From NCBI GenBank assembly GCA_029721435.1, contig CM056592.1, positions 32,251,611-32,315,610 on the forward strand: a stretch of 64,000 nucleotides of DNA, in the 5' to 3' direction. The notes beneath the pieces were generated by a model that saw only the letters and a program-made list of their open reading frames with translations, was not told the DNA's origin and did not search any database. Shown here in pieces: positions 50,008-61,059 of the stretch; within the stretch, counting starts at the first letter, position 1; every line of letters starts with the position of its first letter. Origin of the DNA: Gymnothorax reevesii. Lineage: Eukaryota > Chordata > Actinopteri > Anguilliformes > Muraenidae. The translations under genes and the position numbers were made by a program.

Positions 50008-50977
50008 CAGTGCTGTAAAAATATTCATCCCCTTTCCAATTTCTTATATTTTTGCATATTTGCTGCACTTCAGTGTTTTGGAGAAACTAATTTAATGTTA
50101 AATAAAGATATCCAAGTCAGCACAAAACACAGTTATTAAATGATGCTTTCATTTATTTAAAAAAAGCTACCCAACCCTACCTGGCCCTATGTGATTAAGT
50201 AACCGCCCCCTCAATTACTAAATCAATCAGTTGAACAAATGTTATTGATAGTTGTTCCATTTCAGAAGACAAACCCAGGCTTGATTACTGCCAGCCTTGT
50301 TGAATCTACTTCTTTCTTAAACAGAACCTGTCTGCCGATCTTGAGAAGGCAGGAGGCAGCACATGATGGTGCAATCTAAAAAAAAAAATCAAGAATTGAT
50401 GAGAAGTAAAGTCGTTGACATCTATCAGTCTTGAAAATGATAAAGCCATTTATAAGGCTTTGGGACTCCAGTGAACCTCAGTAAGAGCCATTATCGATGA
50501 ATAGAGGTAACCTTCAATGGTTAACCCTTCCAGGCAATTCTACCCAACCAAAATTCCTTCAAGAGCACATCGAGGACTCAGTCAGGTGTTTTTGGAGTGG
50601 CCAAGTCAATGTCCTACTTCAGAAATCCTCCAATGTGGCTGAATTAAAACAATTCTGCAGAGAGGAGTGGGCCAAATTCCTTCATAATGATGTCACATAA
50701 CTCATTGTTAGCCATTATAAAGATTTGATTGTAGCTGCTTGCACCAAAGGCAACACAACTAAATTCTAGGTTTGGGGGGCAATTATTTTTTCACATGGGT
50801 GATAGAGGTTTTGAGTAACTCTTTACCTTCCATAGATGAAATGATCATTTAGAATCTGCATTTTGTGTTTGCTCATGTTATCTTATAATTGATTGGATGA
50901 ACTGAAACATTTAAATATGAAAAAGAAGCAAATGTCCAAGAAATTGCGAAAGGGGCAAGTACTTTTTCACAGCACTG
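50008..50977 (+). mobile_element. Tc1-like transposon, internally deleted
   Basis: The left end starts CAGTGCTGTAAAAATATTC after a TA, and the right end finishes ACTTTTTCACAGCACTG before CA (a mutated TA). The termini are inverted copies. Inside are decayed transposase pieces: YKALGLQ near 50448 (helix-turn-helix) and EDSVRCFWSGQVNVL with AELKQFCREEWAKF near 50571-50680. The middle of the gene, including the DDE-bearing SPDLNP region, is missing. At 970 bp it is shorter than the usual 1.3-1.6 kb. Confidence 0.8.
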
Positions 50978-52059
50978 CAGATTCAGAAAGTTTCCATTTT
51001 GGACTTTTCAATTGTCCTGCATTGTAATTGTGTTCTTTTTGAGAAGCTGTGTTGAAATTTTGTGCTGGCAAAGATGCAAAAATGAAAATAATTGCAGGTA
51101 AGTTCCTTATGCATAAATTATAAATTATTATTATTATTTCTGCGTAAAAATATATAAACATTGCTAGGTATTTTATTTGTACTAAAATTAACCATTTGCA
51201 CTGCCCCAAAGTCAAGTACAACAGAGGAAGAGGTGGGTCCGGTAGCATCTGGTAGAGTCTGTATAAACAAGAAAATGGAAGGAGAGCGCGATTAGCAGAG
51301 GTCAGCTGCGGCCGCGCCCTCACACTGGGGAGCTCAGGTGGACCTTAGGCCAGTTAGCACTGCATACAGTTAGTGTCCATGGGCCCACAAGCCACAGAAT
51401 GTAAATGAGTCCCATCTGCCAGCCAGGATGGCAGGGGAGGTGAGCAAAGCTCTTGCTCGGCCCATTTATTTTGCCTCATGTGTCAGGAAGCGGCTGTGAT
51501 TAATGTGCTGTGTGCATCTGTACAGAAGCTTTTATTTCTGACGCTACTCTAGGCTCGCTGCCAGAAAGTTACAAAGTTATCCAGATGCACTGAGAGCATG
51601 CTGTTTAAACAAAGGGATGGGTTGCTAAGTGTTCATGCTAATATAACTATGTGCTGCTCTCATTTAATGGCCTCACGTCTTGCAATAAAGTAAAATGAAA
51701 CCTCATAGAAGGATCTGTACTAAAATGAAGGTTGTGATAAGCAAGAAACATTGCACTTTGAATGTAGAAGACAAAATGTTATTGGAAATGACTTTCCTTT
51801 GGAACAAACAGAAAATAAAAACATATGATGCGCCGAGTCTGTGGAATAAAGTATTATGACTGGCATAATTAAGGGATATAAAACCAGTGAAAGCAAAACA
51901 AAGGAGGACAGTTTTACATTTTTCCGTGAGAAAGTGCCAAACAATGCTCAGATGCTGACAGAAGATGAAGTCAGAACTGTTAGCAGACCTTCTGTTCAAG
52001 GGTTTTATTCAGGATCTTGGTTGCACTGTCCGATTCCTTAACACTCAGTAGTAATGCAG

Positions 52060-52440
52060 CGCAGAAAGGGTAATCCAAGTGATCAAAAACCAAGCAACCT
52101 GTATATGCCAGTTTTGAGGGACAAGCAGAAACAGATGTCGAATAGGCCAGCAATGATTGTACTGGGGAAATCAACTAAACATGCAAGATTAAGTGAAGTC
52201 ATAATTTAGGGACAAAGAAAGAACTATTACCAAAGGAATCCTCAGGAATCTTATAAAAAGGCTCGTAGGTAGGCACAGAGAAATCTGGCAAACAAACTTG
52301 CATTGAAAGGCTGTGAGAGAGGGGAATATAATGGGAAGAACGAGGCTGATTACAATGGGGAACAGGTGAGTGCGAGAGAACAGAGCGAATGCCGGAAGGT
52401 GTGGCTACAAGCAAGGAAATAAGGGGTGCTAATGCGAAAA
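52060..52440 (-). mobile_element. Possible LTR-retrotransposon fragment, reverse orientation
   Basis: Read on the minus strand, this stretch has the CACCTGTTCCCCATTGTAAT type of sequence and a TTTTTATAAG TATA-like site that I associate with gypsy LTR U3-R regions. No boundaries, primer-binding site or coding part were found. Low certainty. Confidence 0.25.
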
Positions 52441-54887
52441 CAAACAGGGGAGTGCCACAGAGCTAAAGAAAACACTGGAGTGGACATGAGACCAGTTTTG
52501 GCGAGATTCGCGTCCGCCATCTTACCAAAGGATAGCATCCCATATGGAACTGTGAGAAACCTTCAACCAAGGTGTAGTTTAGAGGTGGAACACAGATATT
52601 ATGTTGATGATTTTTACATGAAGTAAGATTCTAAGGATATATTAACGTAGGTGAAGTTTGAATATGAGCACATGGGGAAAATGGACCCGAATGTGAACTT
52701 GCTGCAGATGATACTACAATTAAAAGATTTATCACTGATCATACATAATATTTTTACTGTTAAAGTAATTCAGTGTTTTTCATTTCATTTTATCTAGTCG
52801 CATAAGCACATGCACAGCGTTTGCACAATTTCCCTGCCGATTCCTTGCACAAGATGGAGGACGCGTCTCACGTTTTCTGGTTGGTTCATCCAATGATGTT
52901 GTCCACTGTAGTGTTTTCTGTAGCTCTGTGGGGAGTGTGAGTGCTTGGGTGAAGGGAGTGAGCGCAGAAAGCATGTGCAGAGTGACAGGGGAATGAAAAC
53001 AAATGAACTATTATATGGAGAACTAAAATAAACACAGTAAGTGAACAATGATCAATAAACAATTATAAAGACACAAAAGACTTACCAATACAGATTCAGA
53101 CTAGGACATCCAAAGGCACTGCAGCCTCACTAAATTCACCATCAATTTTGTTCAACTAAAAAGTTGCACAGGTTGCACGGGTTTCAAAATTGAAAATACT
53201 TTCTTGGCTGTTCATTTTCATTTGATCATTCATTTGAATGATCATTTCATTTGACAATTTTGAGTGCTGAAACTCTGCATTGACTTCTCATGGGCAATAC
53301 TTCAGTATTTGTCCATGAACAATATCCATAGTTGGTCCGTGGGTAGTCTGTAATGTACCTTTCAAACTTTCACTCAAACACCTCTGCATTGCGGTTAGAA
53401 AAAAAAACCTGATTTTAGATTTTTAGATTTGCTGAAATAAATAAATAGATAAATAAATCAAATCTCAGTCAGTATCCTGGCACTGGCTTAAGTCCTTATC
53501 TTATCAGTAAACACTTCTTTAGTTTACTCTGGTACTGCAAATAGCTAACTAGCTTAGTTTATTATGTAACACGTATTGTAGTCAAATATGTCTGTAATGA
53601 AAGGTATATTCTAATATTATTTAACACCTGATGAGGGTGCGTTAATGGACAGCAGGTTTACACCTGCCATTGGCCTGATACAATTCCTGAACCTCAACTG
53701 CCACACCTCCTGAAGAAATGACCAGTTGTGATCTGTTCTGCGTTTAGTCGACTTTAAGTTTGTAAGTGTACTAGAGAAAGAAGAGTCACACATAAAAATG
53801 GCAGTTATACAGCTCTGACTGTAGAAGGTGGACTCAAAGTCGTGCTGGGAATTACCAATGCAGAAAAAATCACTTTCCGACAGTCAATGTCAGTGTTTTG
53901 GGTCAAGATGAGGGGAAGACCGGCAGAAACCTTTGCAGGACAACACGATTCTTCATGTTTAAAAAATATAAGCATCATCATCATTCCTCTCAGAAAATGT
54001 TGCACATGCAAATGTTCATGTTTTTAGTTTCAGAATAATTCTAACCCAATTAAAGAAAGAAAACTCATGCCTCGTTATGCTATCTAATGGAAGCTGTCGC
54101 TTGTCCGAGTGGCTGTGCTTTTAATTTCAGAATACATATGATCAAAGTTAAATAACTATAATCGCTTTATGATTCCTCATGGATAATGTCACAAATTTAA
54201 TTGGTTGAATGTCTCCTATTAGTTAAATCTTAGGGACTTTGGATCCTATTTTCATCTGAGGAATATATATCTCATTGAAAAACTGTGTTCCTTTTACAAC
54301 AAAACAAAAAATGAAGGCCATTATTATGATGTAAATGTTCCTTCCTTTCTGGACATGTTGTTATTTGTACCGCTGTCTAAGCTCTGACCCTGACACACTT
54401 TACATCCAATTTGAATTTGAAGACATGAGTGTAAGGAGTGTCAGAACACTTCTCCACCCCTCTGAGGAATCCATAGGTAGATGCTTTATTGGAGGTGGCA
54501 TGTTAATTATCAGCAGGAAAGAGATATGCAGCACAGCAGCAGGCAGAGGCATGTTCTTTACACCAGAAGCAGAACTTGAGAGCAGTGTAAATAGCTCACT
54601 TACCAGAGGGGTGGAGCTGTGGCAAATATGCGTGGCTGTCTGCGGGAGAATGACCTGAGGGCATGTGTAGCTAAATTAGCTCAACAAGCCGCACCCTATA
54701 AACGGAATTGTGGAAAAGTTATGAATGAGAATAGTCCGCCAAAACCATAAAAAGGGACTTGAGGGATTCAGAATAGTTTGTTCGGCAAGATAAAACCTTA
54801 CGTAATGTATGCCATTGCTATTTGATTACATTTTCCTTCAGATTTGCACTGTGGAATATTCCTGATTTCTGTTTTCTTTCCTGACAG

Positions 54888-55506
54888 GAGCATAATGCCA
54901 AAGGCTTTGGATGGGCAGATAGTCATGGAGAAGACACCTCGGTACTTCGTCGCTCCTGAGACGCCAGCCCGCATCCAGGCCATGTCCAAGGAGGTCAAGC
55001 TGATTGTGGTGGTGCGAGATCCCATCACCAGGGCCATCTCAGACTACACGCAGATTATATCCAAAACTCCCAACATCCCCAGCTTCGAGGACCTTTCCTT
55101 TAAAAACCGGACTACCGGGCAGATTAACTCTCACTGGAGCCCGATCTCGATAGGCATGTACGCCCAGCACCTCGAAAGGTGGCTCACCTACTTCCCCCGG
55201 TCCCAGATCCACTTTGTTCATGGGGAAAGATTGATAAGTGACCCAGCGGGAGAGCTGGGCCGAGTGCAGGACTTCCTCGGCCTACAGAGGATAATAACGG
55301 ACAAGCATTTCTACTTCAATAAAACCAAAGGCTTCCCCTGCCTGAAGAAACCAGAAGGTAGCAGCAAACCTCACTGCTTGGGCAAAACCAAAGGCAGGAC
55401 GCATCCCACAATTCACCCGGAGGTCATTCAGAGGCTCCGAGACTTTTACCACCCCCATAACCTGAAGTTCTATCAAATGGCTGGCCAAGATTTCGGCTGG
55501 CACTGA
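54888..55506 (+). CDS. hs3st3-like: Heparan sulfate glucosamine 3-O-sulfotransferase 3-type, exon 2
   Basis: This exon completes the Arg151 codon and encodes residues 152-356, ending GQDFGWH. Visible parts are MEKTPRYF (164-171), the PAPS 3'-phosphate motif [14 protein letters not shown] (191-204; Arg194, Ser202), an NRT glycosylation sequon (224-226), [20 protein letters not shown] (263-282), [11 protein letters not shown] (292-302) with Cys302 and Cys314 as the conserved disulfide, and KGRTHP (319-324). [15 protein letters not shown] and [12 protein letters not shown] match HS3ST3A1/3B1 best, and linkage to mprip and dhrs7c fits human 17p. One oddity: position 169 is Arg where relatives have Ser or Ala. 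The acceptor TTTCTTTCCTGACAG is strong. Confidence 0.93.
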
Positions 55507-55517
55507 GGCTACTCTAC

Positions 55518-55806
55518 CATTTGAAAAATACGACACACATTTCCTTTTCTTGTCACGAAGAGCATTTCTTTATGGATATTGCTCCCTTTAAATTTCGCCT
55601 GGTTATCATTTGGAAGACACTGGAGATACAATCTGGAAGAGATCCCATGCACAGGCTTTTCAAGTTAATCTGTTTTATGAAAAATAGAACACATTTTCTT
55701 CACTTGCCTTCAAGAGCATCTTTTTTTTTTGCGTATTATACTCTTTGGGTTGTGTCTTGTTATCATTTGGAAGGATCTGGAGATACTAGAATAGATCCCA
55801 TACAAT
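55518..55806 (+). repeat. hs3st3-like: Diverged tandem duplication in the hs3st3-like 3' UTR
   Basis: Two units of about 155 bp (from about 55518 and 55674) share TGAAAAATA-GA-ACACA, AAGAGCAT, TATCATTTGGAAG, CTGGAGATAC and AGATCCCAT in the same order. The duplication starts 12 bp after the stop codon. The two units are clearly diverged, so it is not recent. Confidence 0.8.
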
Positions 55807-57022
55807 TAACATGCTGAGGAAAAGGTTTTCGATGGATGGATGTTTGCTCATGTTATTATAACCTTGGAACTTACTAAAGCAGCAACAACTTAGGGGAGCC
55901 CGAGAAACTAGGGAAATTTATCAAATATGCACATTTTTATGTGATTGAAAATTGTACAAAATTAACAAATAACCCTTTAGCTTTCCTGCTTTGAATATGC
56001 GGTGTGCATTGAGCGATGCGACGAAGGAATAATGGTGCTGGCGCCAAACCCAGAAAGCACACCGAAAAAAGTTTTTTCAGGACGATGTTGATACTTTATT
56101 GCTTTTCATAAGCTCACTCCACTGAATGGGCATGTATGGCAATCGCCCTTGTACGTCCGTCAGTCCGTCTACAGTTTATTTTTCTCACTCCACAAACTAC
56201 AATTTGTTGGATTCTTTTCATTTTTTTGTTTTATGGGTCAGTGGTCAAACGAAGAGGATCCGTTTTGAGCGGAAAACTTTTACTTGAATAACATGTAATC
56301 AACAAAACTGCCATATATGCGTATTACCACTCTTTGTGTGGCTATCTTTGCGGTAGATAGTCATGACCTATCATGGTAGGAGTTTGCTGATTACTAAGAT
56401 TTATTGCCAACATTGCTTACCTCTGCCCTGCTATAAAATCAGATTTGCGTCAAATGTATAAATCAAAGCACCAATCAAGTATTTAAGAAAACGATTTGCA
56501 ATGGCAAAAAAAAAAAAAAAAAAAAAACACACACATGCTCACACACACAAAAACTCTTGCAATTAGACCTTACTGATTTAAACTCAGAAGTCTTTTCAAC
56601 GGTTTTAAATTAATTTTTTGCTCTCAATCAGAAATGCGTTGCTGGATAACTGGACAACTCAAAATGTGTCTCAAAAGCACGGTGTTTCATCTCTGACAGA
56701 TCTGATTCTCCAGTAAGGGACATTGCTAGCTTTACACTATCCCCCACAGGCAGAAATATTTTGGATTACTTTATGTTTTGAATAAGGGAACCTGCAACTC
56801 TAGTCCATTGTGTGTGACAATATGATGGGTGGGGTCTTTGTCATGAAAGCCTGTGTTTCTGTGGAAGTTACTGCGGCAGCTGTAGTCTCCAAAGTGAATT
56901 TGAGGCTCGGTGGAATCCAAAGTGCTGTTGTATTTCTGGCTGGTAACTATTTTTCCAATGTAATATTAAATTGAATGTAATTAAGACATGGTTGATGTTA
57001 TACAAAAAATATACACTATATA

Positions 57023-57103
57023 TGTCACAGTCAGATTGTGAAACCAGTCATTTGAAGAAAGTTTGATGTCATTTCATGAAATGACTGATGTCACAATCTG
57101 ACT

Positions 57104-57109
<6 letters not shown>
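57023..57109. repeat. Short foldback sequence, about 30-bp arms
   Basis: TGTCACAGTCAGATTGTGAA at 57023 pairs with TCACAATCTGACTGTAACA ending at 57109, and the pairing continues inward through CAGTCATTT/AAATGACTG. The loop is about 25 nt and holds its own small palindrome (CATTTCATGAAATG). It runs straight into a (CA)n tract and may be a MITE remnant. Confidence 0.75.
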
Positions 57110-57140
<31 letters not shown>

Positions 57141-58689
57141 TGTATATTTTTTCCTTCTTCTTTTAATAATTTTTTTAATGCATATGATTGCAAAGCCATA
57201 TCTCCTTTGCCCATTAGCCCATCCAATACTGCCCCATCCTTATGGAATTATGCTAATGTGTTACACATGTTACAGTATTTTGCTGCAAGAGAAACCACTA
57301 CAGACAAATTAAGTGCTGCACATGCTAAAAACATACATTTAATTCATTTTTGATGCCGTCCAGTACACTCAAAATTAATTTGAAAAGGTTGGGTTCATAA
57401 TGTATACAAACAAGCAGCTGTCCCAAGGAACTTGTCTTGAAGATGAAGATTTCATGTGCTGGGCTGCCGTGAAAAAAGAGCTCAAACTGGGTCGAACCAG
57501 GACAAAGAGAGGCCTGGGATGGCCCAGTTGTGCAGCTGTCTGAGAGTCGCTGGTTCGGGAAACAGATGCCTCACAGATCCACAGCTGGCAGTTATTTGTC
57601 ATTGTCATGGTCACTGTAATTCTATGGTATTCACCAAATATCGGCATCTGTAGCAGTAAAGCGAACCCTCTGAGATGCTGGCCAAAAAAAAACCCTCTTC
57701 TGAAACTGACTAATGAGAATGAAAGCTTAATTTGAACAAAATTACACAAAGATTGGAACTGTGTAAGCTGGGTACTGTTCATTGACTCTAAAAGCGTAGA
57801 CCCTGGGCATCTCAGATTAGAGACTGATGTATTTGTATTCCTGTGCAGTTATGCATGCATCTGGGCCGACCAATCATCTCTCTCTCTCTCTGTCCCGGTC
57901 CCACCCACTTTCACCTCTCTTTTAGACAGTAGTGCTCATCCTCCTGTGAAATCATCCCTTTCTTTCCCAGCTTTCTCTTAGAATAGCTTAGGACACATGG
58001 AGTATCGCACAATTACAATCGACTGATGGCTTCTCTGAGCTAAAATTGAACTCTTATAAACGGATGGACAATAGATCTCGAAAGACTGGCCACAGGCAGA
58101 ATAATATTCTTAGCTTTTGGTGCACTTAGTATGACGCACTGTCATGATGGATGCTAAACTGGGGCTTGACAATCATATGTCAAATCTGAATTGGAAAAAA
58201 ATGATTTGATGATTTTGAGCAGTTGTATCTTTTTTTTTTAACTTTAAGTCTTGGCTTTATTTTTTGATCCATGTTGACGAGAAGTATCCGTTCCTTTCAA
58301 AATATAAACTTATACTTTTGAATGGCTCTTCACATCATTTAGCGGTTTAATAATATTCCAGATATTACCTACCCGTTTTTAATTAGTTTTGGTTCTCGTC
58401 CTCTCTGCAGCACTGAGTTAATCACTGTAAATCGGCAAAAGAAAATAAAATAAAACTCATGACTGAACGTCTCGTTTACTGCTTTCCAAATTATAGTTGT
58501 CAAGAGAGCTGAATTACTGAATCTGTGGGTACCATCTGCATTGGGATCAGGTAGCGAACAGGCTTTGTGTTTTATGTCTGAGAACCTGAAAAATCAATAA
58601 CTGCGTACATTTTCTTGCTGTTTTCGCTATTTACTTGGAGTGCAATAATGAATAACTTTTGGCACTGACCAATGTGACCGTCTCTCCAA

Positions 58690-59000
58690 ATACTGCACAG
58701 TGAAAGGAGATTTCATGCGGAAGGGTTGGCTGCTCGGAATCTTAATGGGTTCGCTAAATCAAGGGCTCCATATCGGTGTGTTTTGCCACTTGAAGAAGAC
58801 TGTTTGCCAACCCCTGACCTGTCAGCTTTGGTCCCTCCTGAATGTTAAGCTTTCATTAATGACGCCGCTCATCCGTTAGCCTGCTGTGGCCTCTTTTCTC
58901 AGTTAACTCCATTAACCTGCATTCCAGCCCCGCTTCAACCTGTGACACACTTGGGTCACACCATCGCATTAGCTGCTCTTACTGTCGCTAATGGTGTGAC
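58690..59000. promoter_or_regulatory. Candidate conserved noncoding element
   Basis: Repeat-free block of balanced composition with TTTCATTAATGACGCC, TTAACTCCATTAACC and a near-palindromic pair (GTCACACCATCGCATTAGC and GCTAATGGTGTGAC at 58955-59002). It lies downstream of hs3st3. Inference from texture only. Confidence 0.2.
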
Positions 59001-59201
59001 TGCTTTTAAACTTTGAATAGTCATCTTTTTATGAGTGTACTAGCACTGAAGCTGCAGCACTTTTAGTGGCCATATCGTGCGTTATAATCCTGTTATGGAA
59101 ATGATGTTTAGATTTTTGTTATGTTTCTAACGGGTTTTATCAAGTAATACAAATGAGAGCAAACATGGTACTGAGAACGTTACTGGTGGGAGGGTGATGC
59201 A

Positions 59202-59317
59202 TTGCTCTCTCTCTCTCTCTCTCTCCCTCTCGAAGACACACACGCACACACACAAATGCATACAAACACACACATTCACACTCATACACAAGCACACACA
59301 CATGCAAACACACATGC
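59202..59317. repeat. (CT)n followed by degenerate (CA)n
   Basis: CT tract at about 59202-59230 passing into a CA-rich array with ATG and AAA variants. Open frames on both strands here are artefacts. Confidence 0.95.
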
Positions 59318-59411
59318 CTCCTTGTACTTCTATCCTTGTGAGGTCATTAGATTGACTTCCATTCATTCTTTGTGTGTCTCTACAGCCTTTCCCTTATCTT
59401 AACAATAAGCA

Positions 59412-59566
59412 ACGCATGCCTAACCGAAACCTCTACCCTAACCTCAACCTGTCCCTAAGTCTAACCTTACCCCAAACCCTTACTCTAACCTTAACCTATC
59501 CCTAATTCTAACCTTAACCCAAACCTTTAGCCTAACCTTAACCTATCCCTAATTCTAACCTTAACC
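59412..59566. repeat. Telomere-like CCTAAC minisatellite, left part
   Basis: Degenerate hexamers of the CCTAAC/CCCTAA/CCTTAA type form a higher-order unit of 47 bp. The array is cut at 59566 by a transposon and continues at 60139. The preceding TGTGAGGTCATTAGATTGAC stretch may be part of the same dispersed repeat. Confidence 0.9.
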
Positions 59567-60138
59567 CAGTGGTTCTCAAATTCGGTCCTGGCGCCCCCCT
59601 GTGTATGCTGGTTTTTGTTCCAGCCACAACTGCAATTCTAGGATCTTAATAAGCTGTTATTTTGTCTTAATTAGCAGCATTCCATGTTTAGAGTAGTTAT
59701 TTACCATCTTAAGTCACATTTGGATGGACACATCCATTCTGCTATGGAGAATAAAAACCCTTGAACATCTTGTGCTTAATTTTCAATATTGCTGGGATTT
59801 TCAGGTGAAAACTTTTTTAAACAGATCAAATTAGACTGAGAAAATCAATAAGCTCCAAATTAGGTTTCTGAATGCAGGTGTTTTGAGTTTTTCCCAAATA
59901 ACCTGCCTGAACCAAATAAAATCAACAGAAAACACAACAGGTGTGACTCTATTGTTTGGCAAGTAAATTGTCGGGTTTTACCTCCATGTGTTAAGAGTTT
60001 CACCAATGAGGAACCTGTGGATATTTGCATAAATGCACCTAATTAAAACAGCTTGTTAAAATCCGAGAATTGCAGTTGCGGCTGGAACAAAAACCAGCGT
60101 ACACAGGGGGGCGCCAGGACCGAATTTGAGAACCACTG
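59567..60138. mobile_element. Nonautonomous hAT-type element (572 bp) with perfect 8-bp target duplication
   Basis: Both ends carry CAGTGGTTCTCAAATTCGG as perfect inverted termini, and the inverted similarity extends about 90 bp inward with few mismatches. The element is flanked by CCTTAACC on both sides (59559-59566 and 60139-60146), a perfect 8-bp duplication. The CAGTGGTTCTCAA start and 8-bp duplication are diagnostic for hAT elements of the Charlie type. There is no transposase frame, so it depends on a partner. Confidence 0.9.
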
Positions 60139-60475
60139 CCTTAACCCAAACCTTTAGCCTAACCTTAACCTATCCCTAATTCTAACCTTAACCCAAACCT
60201 TTAGCCTAACCTTAACCTATCCCTAATTCTAACCTTAACCCAAACCTTTAGCCTAACCTTAACCTATCCCTAATTCTAACCTTACCCCAAACCCTTAACC
60301 TATCCCTAATTCTAACCTTAACCCAAACCTTTAGCCTTACCTTAACCCATCCCTAATTCTAACCTTAACCCGAACCCTTACCCTAACCTTAACCTATCCC
60401 TAATTCTAACCTTAACCCAAACCCTTACCCTAATCTTAATCTATCCGTAATTCTAACCTCAACCCAGTGGTACTG
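60139..60475. repeat. Telomere-like CCTAAC minisatellite, right part
   Basis: This continues the array interrupted by the hAT element. Successive CCTTTAGCC landmarks at 60151, 60198 and 60245 give a 47-bp period. Toward the right the units lose this register. Confidence 0.9.
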
Positions 60476-60846
60476 CGTAGGGTTTCATCATTAAAGGCTG
60501 AGGAGCCTATTCAGGGTTTGACAATTTCCTTTCTAAAGGATGTGAGATTTCCTCATTTTTATTGAAAACTATACATCATTTTCCAGACAGCCTGGATAAT
60601 TATGTACCAGTTATGCTCCGCATCTAATCATTATATGGATCATTAAGCTTAATAATGCCAAGCACCTGATACTACTGTGTAAACTTGTGTGGACTTTGGT
60701 TTCTAAATAGATTAAAAAATAAATGCCAGCCTGCAATTAATGAGGTCTTTTTATTCAGGAATTGTGGAATGAGAAATGCCTGTGAGAAATGACTATAAAC
60801 ATGCTTCTGCTGATCAGCACGAGCGCAAACAAAGGAATTTCCTGGC

Positions 60847-61059
60847 GCTGGGTTATTCCTCTCTGTGTTTACAGTGCTATGCACTGGAGCTGGGTTATTC
60901 CACTCTGTGTATATGGGGCTGTGCACTGGAGCTGGGTTATTTCCTCTCTGTTTTTACAGTACTATGCACTGGAGCTGGGTTATTTCCTCTCTGTGTTTAC
61001 AGTGCTATGCACTGGAGCTGGGTTATTCCTCTCGGTATATATGGTGCTGTGCTGTAAAT
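60847..61059. repeat. 42-43-bp minisatellite, five units
   Basis: Units starting GCTGGGTTATT begin at 60847, 60889, 60931, 60974 and 61017. Because 42 is divisible by three, parallel plus-strand frames stay open across it (60776-61070); these are repeat artefacts and not genes. Confidence 0.92.

Larger units (their letters stand above)
55807..59201. other. 3' flank of hs3st3-like, no further gene recognised
   Basis: The end of the 3' UTR could not be placed: no convincing AATAAA with a GT-rich follower stands out. A poly-A run lies at about 56505-56526. No exon of another gene was recognised. Confidence 0.5.

Noticed and set aside
60474..60490. CAGTGGTAC after the minisatellite as a second hAT terminus
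   Set aside because: Only the first seven bases match the hAT end and there is no partner terminus or target duplication.
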